Shown here: in pieces, positions 11,776-23,269 of the stretch | Numbering within the stretch: the stretch's first letter is position 1 | How the letters are laid out: every line of letters begins with the position of its first letter | Assembly: GCA_035771165.1 (NCBI GenBank) | Contig: JAWNZC010000285.1 | Coordinates: 620,001-684,000, forward strand | DNA length: 64,000 nucleotides | Reading direction: 5' to 3' | Origin: Paragorgia papillata | Lineage: Eukaryota > Cnidaria > Anthozoa > Scleralcyonacea > Coralliidae | Notes under the pieces: generated by a model | What the model saw: the letters and a program-made list of their open reading frames with translations, nothing else | The model's database searches: none | What the model was told of the DNA's origin: nothing | Made by a program: the position numbers and the translations under genes

Positions 11776-11969
11776 TTGCATCTGTTTATAGACCTCCTAA
11801 TGCGTTGGTTGATATTTTTGAAAAAATTGAATTCTTAATGCAGAATTTAGATGAAGAAAATAAAGAAGTAATTATATTGGGTGATTTTAACTGCGATCTT
11901 CTACCGGTAGTAAAAGGTCATCAAACACGTAAATTTCTCGACCTAATTAACATATTCCAATTAAAGCAA
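11771..11969 (+). pseudogene. Retrotransposon endonuclease fragment
   Basis: About 65 residues of the endonuclease domain are present, including SVYRPPN and ILGDFNCDLLP. The fragment stops where the Crypton-derived duplicate begins at 11970. The same terminal sequence (ATTCCAATTAAAGCAA) resumes at 13428-13443 and runs on into the full reverse transcriptase gene. Confidence 0.7.
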
Positions 11970-12711
11970 GACCCTCTACACGAAGAGTCTTTCAGTTTCA
12001 TTTATCAGTTCTACGTTTCGATGTGGTATGTATTGTTGAATATCATTTTTGCATATTTTACAAACGAATTATTTACTCATATTTTCTGCGTTTTTTAGCC
12101 CAGAACATGCGAGTGATGGTCCCTTTTACTTGAAACCTAAAGGAAATTGGAAATATGGCGCAATAATTTGGTTTGAGAATAGAGCAATTGGTTGGAATAC
12201 ACTTAGCAAGCGATTTAAAGAAATGTGTAAGGATGCTGGTTTAGTCGGGAATTATAGCAATCATTCTGGTCGAGTAACTGCCGTGACACGTTTGTACGAT
12301 GCTGATGTTCCAGAAAAGGCTATAATGAAACGAAGCGGACATCGATCAATTGAAGGTGTGAGAACTTATCAGAGAGAAGATGCGAATGCTAACGTCGCTG
12401 TGTCAAGTGTCCTTTCTGGTGCAACTAACGCTTCTGCAGTATTTGATGATGTTGACGATGAAACTCTAGTAAATGCTTGTGTTAAGTATGAAAAAAGCGT
12501 GAATTCGAATCTAGATTTAAGCGGCATGTTGCAGGCAGCTTCTGTGCACGGTAACGTACATATAAATATCAATATCAGTAAATAAACTTATTTTCAGTGT
12601 TGTTGTAATTGAGTGGCATAAATGAGAATCGAAACAAGTATGTAATAATTAACAGCACATAATAAAAGTCTCTTTATTGTTGTGTGTAAAGGTATTGTTT
12701 GGATGTTCGGC
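11970..12711 (+). pseudogene. Crypton recombinase 3' part, copy B inside retrotransposon
   Basis: This is the 742-bp duplicate of 8023-8764, with the intron retained (12026-12098) and the same catalytic exon (12099-12585, NHSGR, GHRS, VRTYQRE). The intron shows that the copy was made from DNA or unspliced RNA. Both junctions share two to four bases with the flanking retrotransposon text (CAAG on the left, GC on the right). Confidence 0.85.
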
Positions 12712-13398
12712 GATCCACCGATACAGTATGTTGAAAACTTTGAATTAAAGTTCAACGCTCAAGTTCAGCTTGATAGTCAACTTAAAAGCTACCGTCTGGC
12801 AAGTAAAGAGAAGTTCGTAATGCAGAAAGATGAACGAAGCCGAAGGAAAATAACGAATAATGTCACTGAAAGCCTAGGAGAAATGAAGCCGAAAAATGCA
12901 AATTGCCAAGATCATCTTGTTAACCTTAAACAAAAACCAAGTGAGACCGAACAAGAAAGGGATTCCCTTAGGACTGCTATCAAAATCCTGAGAGAAGAAT
13001 TTTTACAACTATCAAATCATGTCAAAGAGTCTGACAATGCACAACATAGCAACGATAAATTCAAACCTGCCGCCACCACCACCACCACCACCACCACCAC
13101 CACGCAAGCCAGCAACTTTATACAGGAAAAGACAACTCAAGTTTCAACGTCAAATCAATATTCGGCTTTGGTTGATCAAATTAATCTTACCAATGTTGAT
13201 GAAGTAGACGAAACTGGTAAAGTTGCTGAAGCGAGAAGTAACAAAGATAAAGACCGCAGTTGCCCAACTCAAAAGGGAAACAAATTTAAAAATCAAGGTG
13301 GCAAGCAGCATCGAAAACATGATAAATTCACAGCAATCCTTGGTGACTCGTTACTTAAGGGACTGCGTCATGACAAAATCGGCCGATCAACTTATTAA
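12711..13398 (+). pseudogene. Non-LTR ORF1-like protein, copy B (partial)
   Basis: This repeats 11101-11775 in a single open frame of about 229 residues. It includes a run of ten threonines from an expanded ACC repeat (only about three units in copy A) and the truncated ILGDSLLKGLR end. It lacks the N-terminal half present in copy A, so it is a partial duplicate rather than a second full gene. Confidence 0.7.
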
Positions 13399-15639
13399 TT
13401 GCATCTGTTTATGCACCTAATTAACATATTCCAATTAAAGCAACTTATAACACAAGCAACTCGCACCACTGAAAACACCGAATCCTTGATAGACGTGGCC
13501 TTAACGAATATGCCCGAAAGGATAAAAAATTCTGGTGTTTTACATGTGGGAATTAGTGATCATTGCTTTGTTTATGTTTGTAGAAAGATTTCGTTCTCAA
13601 AAAATCAACCAAAAATAGTTGAAACTAGAATTTATAAAAACTACATTATTGATTACTTTAATAGTGATCTTAACTATGTACTTGGAGAGCGCAATTGGGA
13701 AAGTGAAGACCCTAATACGTTGTGGTCCGAATTTAAAAACGCATTTAATAAAGTAGCAAATATACATGTCCCCATCAGGACACGCAAAGTAAGGAGTGAA
13801 TATTCTCCTTGGTTAGGTGAAAGTATAAAAAAACAGATGAATTGTCGAGACTACCTGAAGAAGAAAGCAGTTAAAACAAAATCGAATTACTTCCATGATG
13901 CTTATAAAAAAATGAGAAATCAAATTAATAAAAACATTAAGAATTCAAAAATTCATCATTACCATAAATGTATAGATGAAAACAAGGGTAATCCAAAAAA
14001 GATGTGGAAAGGTATAAATAAACTAATTGGTAGAAGGTCTAAGACGACACATATTACATCCTTAAATATGGGTGATGAGGATATAACTGACGAAAGTAAG
14101 ATTGCGGATACACTGAATACGTATTTCACTCGTGTTGGACCTGATCTTGCAAACCAGATTCCTAAAACAAATCTTGAACCTGAAGCATATATGACAACTG
14201 TTGAAAGTATTTTCACATTTAAAATAATATTGGTTAACCAAGTCTATGGCTCGCTTGGTAAGATTAAAACGTCCAAGTCTCTTGGACCTGATAAAATACC
14301 AGCAAGACTGCTTAAGGATTCAAGATTTGTTATAGCTCCCTATTTGACACAAATTTTTAATCTGTCGTTAGCTTCGGGCATCTTTCCACAAGATTGGAAA
14401 GAGGCGCGAGTTTCACCTATTCATAAGTCAGGCGATAAAACGGAGTGTGGTAACTATCGACCTTTATCGGTGTTACCAGTTATATCAAAATTATTTGAGA
14501 AATTGGTATATACACAGTTAAATGATTACTTAACGGAAAATAATATTTTTACAACACATCAATCTGGTTTTAGAAAAGGTCATTCCACTTCTACATCAAT
14601 GTTAACTACAACTAATTCATGGCTCATTAATATGGATTCCGGTTTAATAAACGGAATAATCTTTCTTGATTTGTGCAAAGCTTTCGACACAATAGACCAT
14701 GAAATCTTAATTAGAAAATTGTATTTATATGGTATTAGAGATTCTGCTTTAATGTGCTTTAGATCATATCTTTCACAACGCACACAGATTTGTAAAATAA
14801 ATGGTGTAACCTCGTCACCCAAATCTATTGAATGCGGTGTTCCTCAGGGGTCAAACTTAGGACCCCTTCTCTTCTTGCTATATATTAATGATCTTCCAAA
14901 TTGTTTAGATAAATCTGTCCCGGCCATGTATGCCGACGATACAAATATAACTACAAGCGGAGAGACTATTAATGAGTTAGAAGATCATTTAAATTGTGAA
15001 TTGAATAAAGTTCATAATTGGCTTCTTGTTAATAAACTAACAGTTAATGTCGGTAAAACAGAATACATGATAATTGTCACACGGCAAAGATTATCACGTA
15101 ACAACCATGACCCAAAAATTCAAATAGGAGGAATAGATTTAAAACAGGTCTCGGTTACAAAGAGTTTAGGGATTCTAGTTGATGAAAATTTAAACTGGAA
15201 TCAACAAATAGACAACATCAGCAAAAAAGCTTCAAAGGGAATTTGAATTTTAAGACGTGTGAAACAATATATTTCACGGCAGTCTTTACAGACAATATAC
15301 CAATCGCTAATTTTACCTCATTTTGATTATTGCTCTATGGTTTGGGGGAATTGCAACCAATCGTTAAAAAACAAGTTGCAAAAACTCCAAAACAGAGCTG
15401 CTAGAGTAATAACAGGGGACACATATGATGTTCGTTCATATGAAATATTAGCTAACTTAGGATGGAAAACTTTAGAAGAAAGAAGAGAGGAACAAATTAC
15501 ATCCTATGTAAGCAAGGCTTTAAACAATAATTGTCCTCCAAATATTACATCTATGTTCGAAATTTCGAATAATACTAACTATAACCTAAGAAGTAATAAC
15601 AATATGCTGATGTTGTCTAAACCAAAACCAACGCTATGA
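13399..15639 (+). pseudogene. Non-LTR ORF2: endonuclease end and reverse transcriptase, one TGA
   Basis: A 615-residue open frame contains the end of the endonuclease domain (SLIDVALT, GISDHCFVYV) and a complete reverse transcriptase. Palm motifs are SLGPDKIPARLLKD, YRPLSVLP, QSGFRKGHST, FLDLCKAFDTIDH (motif A), GVPQGSNLGP and YADDT (motif C). An in-frame TGA at 15244-15246 interrupts the thumb. The same frame then continues to 15639 with YCSMVWG and LQKLQNRAARVI. It would carry out target-primed reverse transcription. It is close to intact but shares its 5' end with rearranged sequence. Confidence 0.85.
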
Positions 15640-16010
15640 AGAGAAGTTTTGGCTACGCTGCGGCTAAAATCTGGAACAAACTCCCTAGTTTGACAAAGAA
15701 AAATGTTTTAGAAAAATGTAATTAGCAGCAACTTGATAACACCATTATTTTTTGTCACTATTTTTATATCTTAATGTTTTTAGATATTTTGTAAATAATT
15801 TGTAATATAATATTTTAATCTTTTAGATTTTTTTTGGATTTTTTTTTTTAATATTTATATATAACATTCAAACACGGCCTAATGAAAAGCAACCATTTTT
15901 ATTTTTATGCCATTGTATTTCTATTTATAGTATTTATATCTTAAGGTTGATTAGCTACCGTGTATAAAGATTTTTAAATAAATAAATAAATAAAAATAAA
16001 TAAATAAATG
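15640..16010 (+). other. 3' end and AAAT-repeat tail of retrotransposon 2
   Basis: Sequence after 15640 still encodes the usual tail (AAKIWNKLPSL, another frame), then becomes AT-rich and ends in repeated AAAT units at about 15975-16010. The repeats mark the 3' terminus of the non-LTR element. Confidence 0.6.
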
Positions 16011-16059
16011 CTTGTTTATATGTTAACCTTGTATTATATTGAAATAAAGTCAATAAAGC

Positions 16060-16128
16060 CCCCCCGTACCCCGTATATAAGCTCCCTCCCCCATGTATAA
16101 GCCCACCAATTACGAACGAATATAAGCC
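16060..16128. repeat. TATAAGCCC repeat cluster, second copy
   Basis: Two or three units of (A/G)TATAAGC(C/T)CCCACC are in the same orientation as at 10373-10466. The two clusters bracket retrotransposon 2. Confidence 0.6.
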
Positions 16129-16267
16129 CATACTTGTGCCTTTATCAGGGTGATAACAGCGGGCGATAAAAACGATATGTCCCGCTATTCCGATCTGTCC
16201 CGCCATATCTCCCGCTGTCGTGCGCTGGGACTTGGGAGCCGTCAAACATAATAAAGGCACAAGTATG
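16129..16267. mobile_element. 139-bp MITE with perfect terminal inverted repeats
   Basis: Both tips read CATACTTGTGCCTTTAT (one as the reverse complement). The interior contains CCCGCTATTCCG and CCCGCCATATCTCCCGC. It is non-coding. Confidence 0.7.
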
Positions 16268-16274
16268 TGATAAA

Positions 16275-16428
16275 CAGGTTATCACATTCGTGACTCGGTG
16301 ATATTAGTTTTATCGCTGTCAGGACGATATCGTCATTGTCCCTCGTTCGCTGCGCTCGCTGGTGACAATAACAATATCGTACCTCATGCGATAAGACTGA
16401 TATCACCTTACCCCTCATGTGATAACCT
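16275..16428. mobile_element. Second small MITE, ends GGTTATCACAT
   Basis: The arms start GGTTATCACAT and continue with the imperfect match GGTGATAT(T/C)AG(T/..)TTATCG on both sides, giving a fold-back of about 154 bp. A TA tract follows. Confidence 0.6.
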
Positions 16429-16456
16429 ATATATATATATATACATGCGTATATAT

Positions 16457-16551
16457 TGCTAATGAACAAGAAAGAAAATGTCGTTCGTTAGCGACACAAG
16501 ACGTTTTAATTAAGTTTATATTATATATATAGACACAAGACGTTTTAATTA

Positions 16552-16621
<70 letters not shown>

Positions 16622-16671
16622 TAATTAAAACGTCTTCTGTCGCTAACGAACGACATTTTCTTTCTTGTTTA
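16457..16671. repeat. Fold-back around a TA tract
   Basis: The left arm (AACAAGAAAGAAAATGTCG...GACGTTTTAATTAAG) and its reverse complement flank about 60 bp of TA repeat. The inner part of the left arm is duplicated at 16530-16560. A further inverted copy of the arm lies at 17179-17240. Confidence 0.7.
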
Positions 16672-16850
16672 TATATATATAGATTGTGTTTATATATATA
16701 TCGTTTATATATATATATATATATATGTAGATTGAACTATGTACGCTCCTTCACTTCGGTGTTGTTGAGCACCCTGTGAAGTTGCCGTGGGTACCTATTA
16801 GCGATAATGCAACGCTCACTACCCTTGTGGAAGTTTGAGCACTCTGGGCC

Positions 16851-17015
16851 CATGCGCACTTCACGCTATCTGAATGTATTTCACCGATGCTGTCCCACAT
16901 GCGGTTGTCACCGACGATCGCATGTGTATAAGTAATTCATGAAATTCATTCAGATTGTTCCAAGCTACACTGATGAGCTGTTGTACAGCGAAACACCGTG
17001 TCTGTAGATTGAACT
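16851..17015 (-). repeat. Repeat unit b, copy 2 (inverted)
   Basis: This is the inverted copy of 6722-6886, ending TCTGTAGATTGAACT beside a TA tract. A shorter piece of the same end occurs at about 16727. Confidence 0.7.
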
Positions 17016-17106
17016 ATATATATATATATATATAGATTGTGTTTATATATATATTGTTTAGATATATATATTGTGTTTATATACATATATATAGATGTGT
17101 AGATTG

Positions 17107-17108
<2 letters not shown>

Positions 17109-17183
<75 letters not shown>

Positions 17184-17245
17184 TAATTAAAACGTCTTGT
17201 GTCGCTAACGAACGACATTTTCTTTCTTGTTTATTAGCAATATAT
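17109..17245. repeat. TA tract plus further copy of the fold-back arm
   Basis: About 70 bp of TA repeat is followed by AAACTTAATTAAAACGTCTT and the rest of the arm seen at 16616-16671. Confidence 0.7.
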
Positions 17246-17829
17246 ACGCAACATATACGATATATGATTTTATAACCATGATAATAAACACGAGCATTGT
17301 CTTGCGAGGCTCGGTTAAGAAGCTTATATCACAAGTGAACGAAACATCCATTTGATCCATCAAAAAGTCATTAATTATAATAATGTCAATCTCAAGCAGG
17401 GAATACGAAAACAGTGTAGCAAGTTGTATTCTTACTTTCTTTATTAAAGTTGTTTATTAAATTTAAGCTCACGTCTAGTGTTTTGAGTCATGCAAGCAGA
17501 TCATCACTTGCTATAAATCGTCTATAACCCCAACGTATCAAACGCTGGCTATTGCTTTGTGACTAATAACCAGCGATATCTTTAAATTAATGCTAAAGCT
17601 ATTTAAGTTCGTAGTATAGTTCAATGCTTCGTAAATAGGGAGTGTTATCAATATCGATATACTGCGGGGAAATATTTTAATGATCACTCCCCCTCCTTGC
17701 CGCCACGCATAAAGGTTCTCAGCGGGTTTGGAAAAATCCATGGGAAAAATATTGAAATTAGTCTGACTCCAATGCCCTTGTTGATGTGTAACATTTTTGG
17801 CAGTGACATGTATAACTGTTCAAGTTTTG
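17246..17829. other. No gene recognised
   Basis: The sequence appears unique and has no coding frame with recognisable content. Confidence 0.4.
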
Positions 17830-18650
17830 TGAACAGGAAGAAAAAAAACAGGAAACGCGATCCCTATAATCGCATTAAAAAATATGAGACTTATATCGCT
17901 TTAATTTCGCTCGAGTGCAATGTTAGGACTCGACACAATAAGCGTGTGATCATGCATGCAACACGTATTTTCGAATTAAAGCATTAGATAGCGGCGGCGC
18001 AAAGAGACAGCATGAAAATTTCTGCTTGTGAATTATAGTTAAACATCTCGACCCAGCGCTTATCATGTTAACACTTCAAACATTAATTCAAAGGCTATTC
18101 AGGTTTCAGAAATATTGATTCGCACGGTTTAACACTCTTGTCTGAGCAAAAACGCTAAAAATTGACTACACTCTTCTGCCTTCTTTTCCCCTTCAACATG
18201 TACTCTTACGTCTCACCTATAGAAATAACAAGAAAGTTACACGATTAACCCCAATCTCTAACGCCTAATACTAAAATATTTGAACTCGCGTTTTGGTAAA
18301 TCGGCAAAAACAGGAAACGCGGACGCTAATCGCATTTTTAAACAATATGATATTTTTACGTTTTATATGTCTATGTTTTAGACTCTAGTAACACATGGAT
18401 TGATGCGTCTCAATATATCAATGTTCGACGCGTTTTTTGAGTAAGTATTGAATACATCTACATGTAGCATAAAAAGTCCCAAGCACGGTGGATTTCTGCG
18501 TGTAAACTTATAGCTAAAACATCTTGGCCGAGCGCCTAACACGTAAACACTTGAAACATTTAATAGTTAAAAGGGCATTCAGATTTCAGAAAGATCTTTA
18601 ATCCGAAGCCAAACAAGCGCTCACTCTGTTTCTTCGTCCTTGGAAAGCTT
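17830..18650 (+). repeat. Diverged tandem duplication, about 450-bp unit
   Basis: Text around 17849-18130 (GGAAACGCGATCCCTATAATCGC, later AACATCTCGACCCAGCGC and GGCTATTCAGGTTTCAGAAA) recurs at 18310-18600 (GGAAACGCGGACGCTAATCGC, AACATCTTGGCCGAGCGC, GGGCATTCAGATTTCAGAAA). It is non-coding and its origin is not recognised. Confidence 0.6.
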
Positions 18651-18959
18651 GTCGTTTAGGCGACAAAGTCGAAACGCGTTACGGAATTATTATAGTATAA
18701 ACACCTTGTATGGTTTGATTATGTGATGCTGAGATGAACACGAGAAAGTATTGCATGCATGTATATATGCAGTCACTGCACGCTTGTATTTATAGTATAA
18801 AACAACAGTACATACATACATACATAAAAATGTATTAAAATACTGAAATACATATTGTTTCGAAACCAGACAATCCGCAAAAATTGTCAAAACCGTTCAA
18901 ATTTATACCGACAGACCAGTAGCCCACTGACAGCTGTCATATCTTAGCGTATTGTGATT

Positions 18960-19320
<361 letters not shown>

Positions 19321-19322
19321 AT

Positions 19323-19478
19323 AAAACATAAAGCTCCGTGCATATGTACTCTTATAAAGGCATGTTTGACGTCATTTGAACACGAGAGTGCCTTTACACT
19401 TTCGTGTTCAAATCACGCCAAACGTACCTTTATAAGAGTTCATATGCACAGGAGCGGTATGTTTTATTTGTTTTATAA
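19323..19478. mobile_element. Imperfect hairpin MITE, about 155 bp
   Basis: The arms are AAAACATAAAGCTCCGTGCATATG(T/A)ACTCTTATAAAGG and the matching CCTTTATAAGAGTTCATATGCACAGGAGCGGTATGTTTT. The inner arms contain TTTGAACACGA and its complement. It follows the microsatellite directly. Confidence 0.65.
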
Positions 19479-20020
19479 AATAATAAGGAAAAATAAAAGC
19501 CATAAAAATCGGCACAATAAACTAAAACAAGTCATTCGCAAGTCACTTAACGGCTTCCTTTTCACAAGAATTTTGTTTTTATTTGCATATTAATTACAAA
19601 ATTTACAATAAAACAGGCTGATATATAGTAAAAGTATTTATTCATTGAAGTTGATAAAATGTCATTGCATTTGAAAAATAATATTATAAAATTGATGTTT
19701 TTGAACGTACATCAAAGAGTCCCGGCCGAATCTAAAAATTTCACGAGATATATATATATAAAGCCACACAACTGTTCAGAACACGTCACTTGTCTGGTTT
19801 GCAATGTCAACATAACATGTCCGACTAAAAAACTATTATTCATTTATTATTATTTTATTAACGAATTTTTACAGAGGGTAAAACATTTCTTCAGTGTTTA
19901 AAACACTGTTATCAATATGTGCCCTCTATACTTCTAGATAAAATGAAATTACAAATAAAAACACAATTTAAATATACAAATACACAAAGAGAATTTAGGC
20001 TAAATGATATAAGTTATTGC
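19479..20020. other. AT-rich interval, no gene recognised
   Basis: Only short frames without recognisable content are present. A small inverted repeat lies around 19873-19925. Confidence 0.4.
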
Positions 20021-20578
20021 TTAAAGTGCCTCTATGGCCTGTGGGGTCTTTACATATTTAAATAACTTGGGTTAAAAGAAAATGTTTCCCGAAATTTTTT
20101 CTCAAAAATATTAAATCCCCGCCCATTAACAGCGCTTCAAAGTTGGTACTTCTATAACTGTGACCATGCATTAGGGACATGGTGCGAGTTTACTCTGTGA
20201 CGTCACGGTCGGAACCGAACTTCTGACTATTTAGTGTGTTTTTGGTATTGCGTCTCTTAAACCTTTATTTAAGCAATGAAAACTTTAAATATATTCATCA
20301 ATATGTTCCAAGATGGTTCGTCTGACTCAGACTCGGTGGAAGAAATGTTGGTGTTCCGACTGTGACGCAAATGTGACGTAAATCTATCAATTAGAGCCCA
20401 GGTCCAAGAAAACGGTCTAACTTTCAAAATGGCGCGATTTGGGCTGATTTGGCCAACTTCGAAGCACTATTCATGGGCGAGCATTTAATATTTTTGAGAA
20501 AAAATTTCGGGAAACATTTTCTTTTAACCTAAGTTATTTAAATATGTAAAGATCCCACAGACCATAGAGGCACTTTAA
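20021..20578. mobile_element. Complete 558-bp MITE with TTAA ends
   Basis: TTAAAGTGCCTCTATGG at the left tip and its inverted match ending GGCACTTTAA at the right tip begin terminal inverted repeats of about 85 bp. TTAA at both tips suggests a TTAA target duplication as made by piggyBac-type transposases. The ends are shared with the long copies at 1453 and 9472, so this is the internally deleted form of that family. Confidence 0.75.
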
Positions 20579-20605
20579 TATAATAATCCATTCAGATAGT
20601 TAAAA

Positions 20606-21294
20606 TTACTTAAAATAGTCTTTCAAGTGCTTAAGAAATACGTTATAATCTCCTTCTCGTCTAATTTCAATTGGCAAATCATTATACATTTTTGCACCCG
20701 AATAGTAAAACGACTGCTTTGCAAACTCTAACTTTACTTTTGGGAGTTTTAAAAGATATTTATTGTTCTTTGTATTTACCCTGTGCGTATTAATTTCGAA
20801 ATAGTTATCAAAGTTGGTGCACATCCGATTGTCTAGACATTTTCTTACAATACTACATGACTGTTTGTGTAATATCTTGACAATAGACGATATTGAACTA
20901 TGTTCTTAAGAATTGATGATACTTTTCGCGCGACGTTCAATCGATTGAAATTTGTTCAATTGGGTTTTCGTAAACTGTAGCTTCAGAACCCCTGTGTACG
21001 TCACAACTGGAGAATCATTGATTGATATATCTTATTTGCTGCGTCCAACAAGCTTACATGGTGTCGTAACTTTGATAGAAGTTGGAGCCAGAAGTTGGAG
21101 CCGATTGCAACACTTTTTGTAGGCTGCGTCAAGCTATCTCTTAATGTAAGACTCTTATCAAGTGGATGACCAAGATAAATATAATCGTTAGTGTTGTTTA
21201 GTAGTGGTATATATAATACTACTTTTTTTAATGTGTTGGAGCCTGGCACTAGCTCTAAGCCAATGCCAGACTCGTATGATAATTGGTTAGCCAA
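20606..21294 (-). pseudogene. Non-LTR reverse transcriptase C-terminal fragment
   Basis: Two minus-strand frames carry thumb and tail signatures: YIYLGHPLDKSL, KLRHHVSLLDAANKIYQSM, an ERRAKSII stretch in the 20890-21000 gap, and YYSGAKMYNDLPIEIRR with a final YFK. This is the 3' end of a retrotransposon distinct from the two above. Its 5' part is missing, and element 1 sequence begins within the next few hundred bases. Confidence 0.65.
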
Positions 21295-21804
21295 TGAAAA
21301 AATCGGAAAAAGATTTGATTATATTGTTTGTACGGGGGGAGATCGAGAGTAGGTGTTGGCTCCTTATTATATATGGAATTTTTAGTAGGTTAGGAGGGGT
21401 GGATTTGTATTTTCGAAAAACTAGAAAAATAAATGAATTGAAAAATAGAAAAAAGTGAAATGTATTTGAGAGAGAACTTACGTGTGTGGGTCGATACACG
21501 TAGACGCGTTCACGGAACATATTCACTATTTTCTTACGTGTATGTGTGTCACATACCATGCATATTTTAAGAATTTTAGAGAAACAAAATTTATTTTATT
21601 TTTATAAAAAATTTTGTAGAAAAAACTATGTATATAGAGATTTAAGAAAAAAACATAGAAAAAAAGTTTTTTCTCACCGATCGAAGAGACGGAGCTCTGC
21701 ACGACACACTACCATCTTGTCGAATGAAGTGATTGCGGGTGTGTCGTGACGTATATGGCCGTGTATATTGATTGACGCCCCTTCTGGTGGGCTATCCACG
21801 ATGA
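21295..21804. other. Probable left boundary zone of element 1
   Basis: No gene is supported here. Composition changes from mixed host sequence to A/T homopolymer-rich sequence near 21560-21660. I could not find a terminal inverted repeat matching the right end, so the exact tip of element 1 is unknown. Confidence 0.35.
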
Positions 21805-21946
21805 CCATATATGGTATGTTTTTGTTTTTTTCCCCGCTGTAAAAATACTTTTTCCGTTTTACTCACGCTGATTACTTCCGGGTACACACAGAATATCCAA
21901 CACAAATTTAGTGTAAAATATATATTGCGTGTATGACCATATTAGG
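21805..21946. promoter_or_regulatory. Two CArG-like motifs upstream of left-arm genes
   Basis: CCATATATGG (21805-21814) and CCATATTAGG (21937-21946) both fit CC(A/T)6GG and both sit in GACC...GGTATG context. They lie 110-250 bp before the first left-arm gene. CC(A/T)6GG is the site bound by SRF/MADS-box factors in animals. Any such use here is inference. Confidence 0.5.
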
Positions 21947-22057
21947 TATGATTTACATTATGATTTTCTCGTGAAAACCTCATTTTTTGTCATTATTAAT
22001 AAAGCCGTTGCCTACGATAGACGTGAGATATTGTTGCGGGACATTACAACGATAAAG

Positions 22058-22237
22058 ATGTCAAACGAGAACGGTGAGAATATATTGAGAATCGAATCGA
22101 TTTTGACAAAACAAACCGTGGAAGGGGAAAGGGTAATTTTTGTTTTCGTTCAAGAACATTTAAGCAAGGAACAGCTGAGAGAAAAGCTGAGAGAAAAGCT
22201 TAGAGAAAAAGAACAAAATAGAAAAAAAATGAAATGA
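22058..22237 (+). CDS. Arm family P protein, truncated member (59 aa)
   Basis: The start MSNENGENI is chosen because the DNA around it (AAAGATGTCAAACGAGAACGGT) is repeated at the start of the next gene. It shares FVQEHLSKE with the other family members but ends early in a repeated REKLREKL stretch. It appears to be a shortened tandem duplicate of the gene at 22317. Function unknown. Confidence 0.55.
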   Translation: MSNENGENILRIESILTKQTVEGERVIFVFVQEHLSKEQLREKLREKLREKEQNRKKMK

Positions 22238-22316
22238 AACGCTTGAGAGAAAATAGTATTTAAGACGTTACGACTGTAAACAGCATTAGACACACTAGAC
22301 ATTACATACGACAAAG

Positions 22317-22718
22317 ATGTCAAACGAGAACGGTAATAATATATCGCGAATCGCTTCGTTGATTACGGTAAAAACCAAAGACGAAACGGTAATTTTTGCT
22401 TCTTCAGTAATCCGCTACGTTCAAGAAGAATTAAGTAAGGATGTTGAAGAATTAGCGGGGGCCGTGCAAGAAACCTTGAATGAAAAGCTGAGAGAGATCA
22501 ATATTTATGAAGACGTTAAAGTAGAGATATTGGGATGTTTGAAGAGTCAAATACAACGTGCTGTGGAAAAAAAGCTCGCTGAAGCTCTCGATGTTGGGTG
22601 TAGTGATCAACAAAAGAGAGATAATAAAAAAAAGAGAGATATATGCATGAATATGTGTACTTTATTGAACAGTCAACCCAATGTTTTACAAAGTTTAATG
22701 CATAATTGCAAACAATAG
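22317..22718 (+). CDS. Arm family P protein (133 aa)
   Basis: This is a small, probably helical protein with YVQEELSKDVEEL and LNEKLREI in the middle. Relatives lie at the opposite end of element 1 on the other strand (54447-54794 and 55816-56187), sharing FVQ(D/E)(H/Q)L and (L/V)NEKL(K/R)E. I do not recognise the family. Its arm position, paralogy and proximity to CArG/TATA motifs suggest an early accessory or host-interaction role, which is inference. Confidence 0.6.
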   Translation: MSNENGNNISRIASLITVKTKDETVIFASSVIRYVQEELSKDVEELAGAVQETLNEKLREINIYEDVKVEILGCLKSQIQRAVEKKLAEALDVGCSDQQKRDNKKKRDICMNMCTLLNSQPNVLQSLMHNCKQ

Positions 22719-22955
22719 AGACAATGAGAGAGAGACGTGCGTTTAGGGTAAATAAACGTGTCGTATAACACTTAATGTAATTATTTTTCAATATCCGGTT
22801 GTAAAACGATATTAGCTGTTCAGTGTTTATTTACACAGCTCACTCAAGAATGTTTTAATTATAAAAAAAACAAAAAAACGTAATACGTCATGTAATGAGC
22901 ATTTATTGTCCAAATAAAAAATCTCTTACATTTCTTGTGTTTTATATATTTTTTA

Positions 22956-23159
22956 TCAAGTAAAATATCTTTTTTTGCAACGTTCTTGTCTATTTTTACA
23001 GTCACATTCGTAGAAGATTTTACATATAACGTTTTTTGGATAATTTCTTCTACAAAAATCACAAAAAACTTTGTAAACTTTACATTCGTGACACCAATAG
23101 TAACATTCGTAATTTACGTTTTGAATCTGAAAATAACACTCACAGCAGAATTTACACAT
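22956..23159 (-). CDS. Small cysteine-rich protein (67 aa)
   Basis: There are fifteen cysteines in 67 residues, arranged as CKFCCEC, CYYWCHEC, CDFCRR, CKIFYECDC and a final C. This suggests a zinc-binding miniprotein. It is a short frame in AT-rich sequence, so chance is possible, but the regular spacing argues for a gene. No family was recognised. Confidence 0.4.
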   Translation of the reverse strand: MCKFCCECYFQIQNVNYECYYWCHECKVYKVFCDFCRRNYPKNVICKIFYECDCKNRQERCKKRYFT

Positions 23160-23269
23160 TTTTCTAAAAAGGAGAGAAAAAATGATTGGATTTATAAAAT
23201 ATCAATAATAATATTTTATTACTTCTTTTTACATTTTTTACCTCATAAAGTTTGAATCAGTTTATCTTA

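Noticed and set aside
22859..23255. Alternative frames overlapping the Cys-rich mini-protein
   Set aside because: They lack the regular cysteine pattern and read AT-rich sequence in both directions. The Cys-rich frame is the better explanation.
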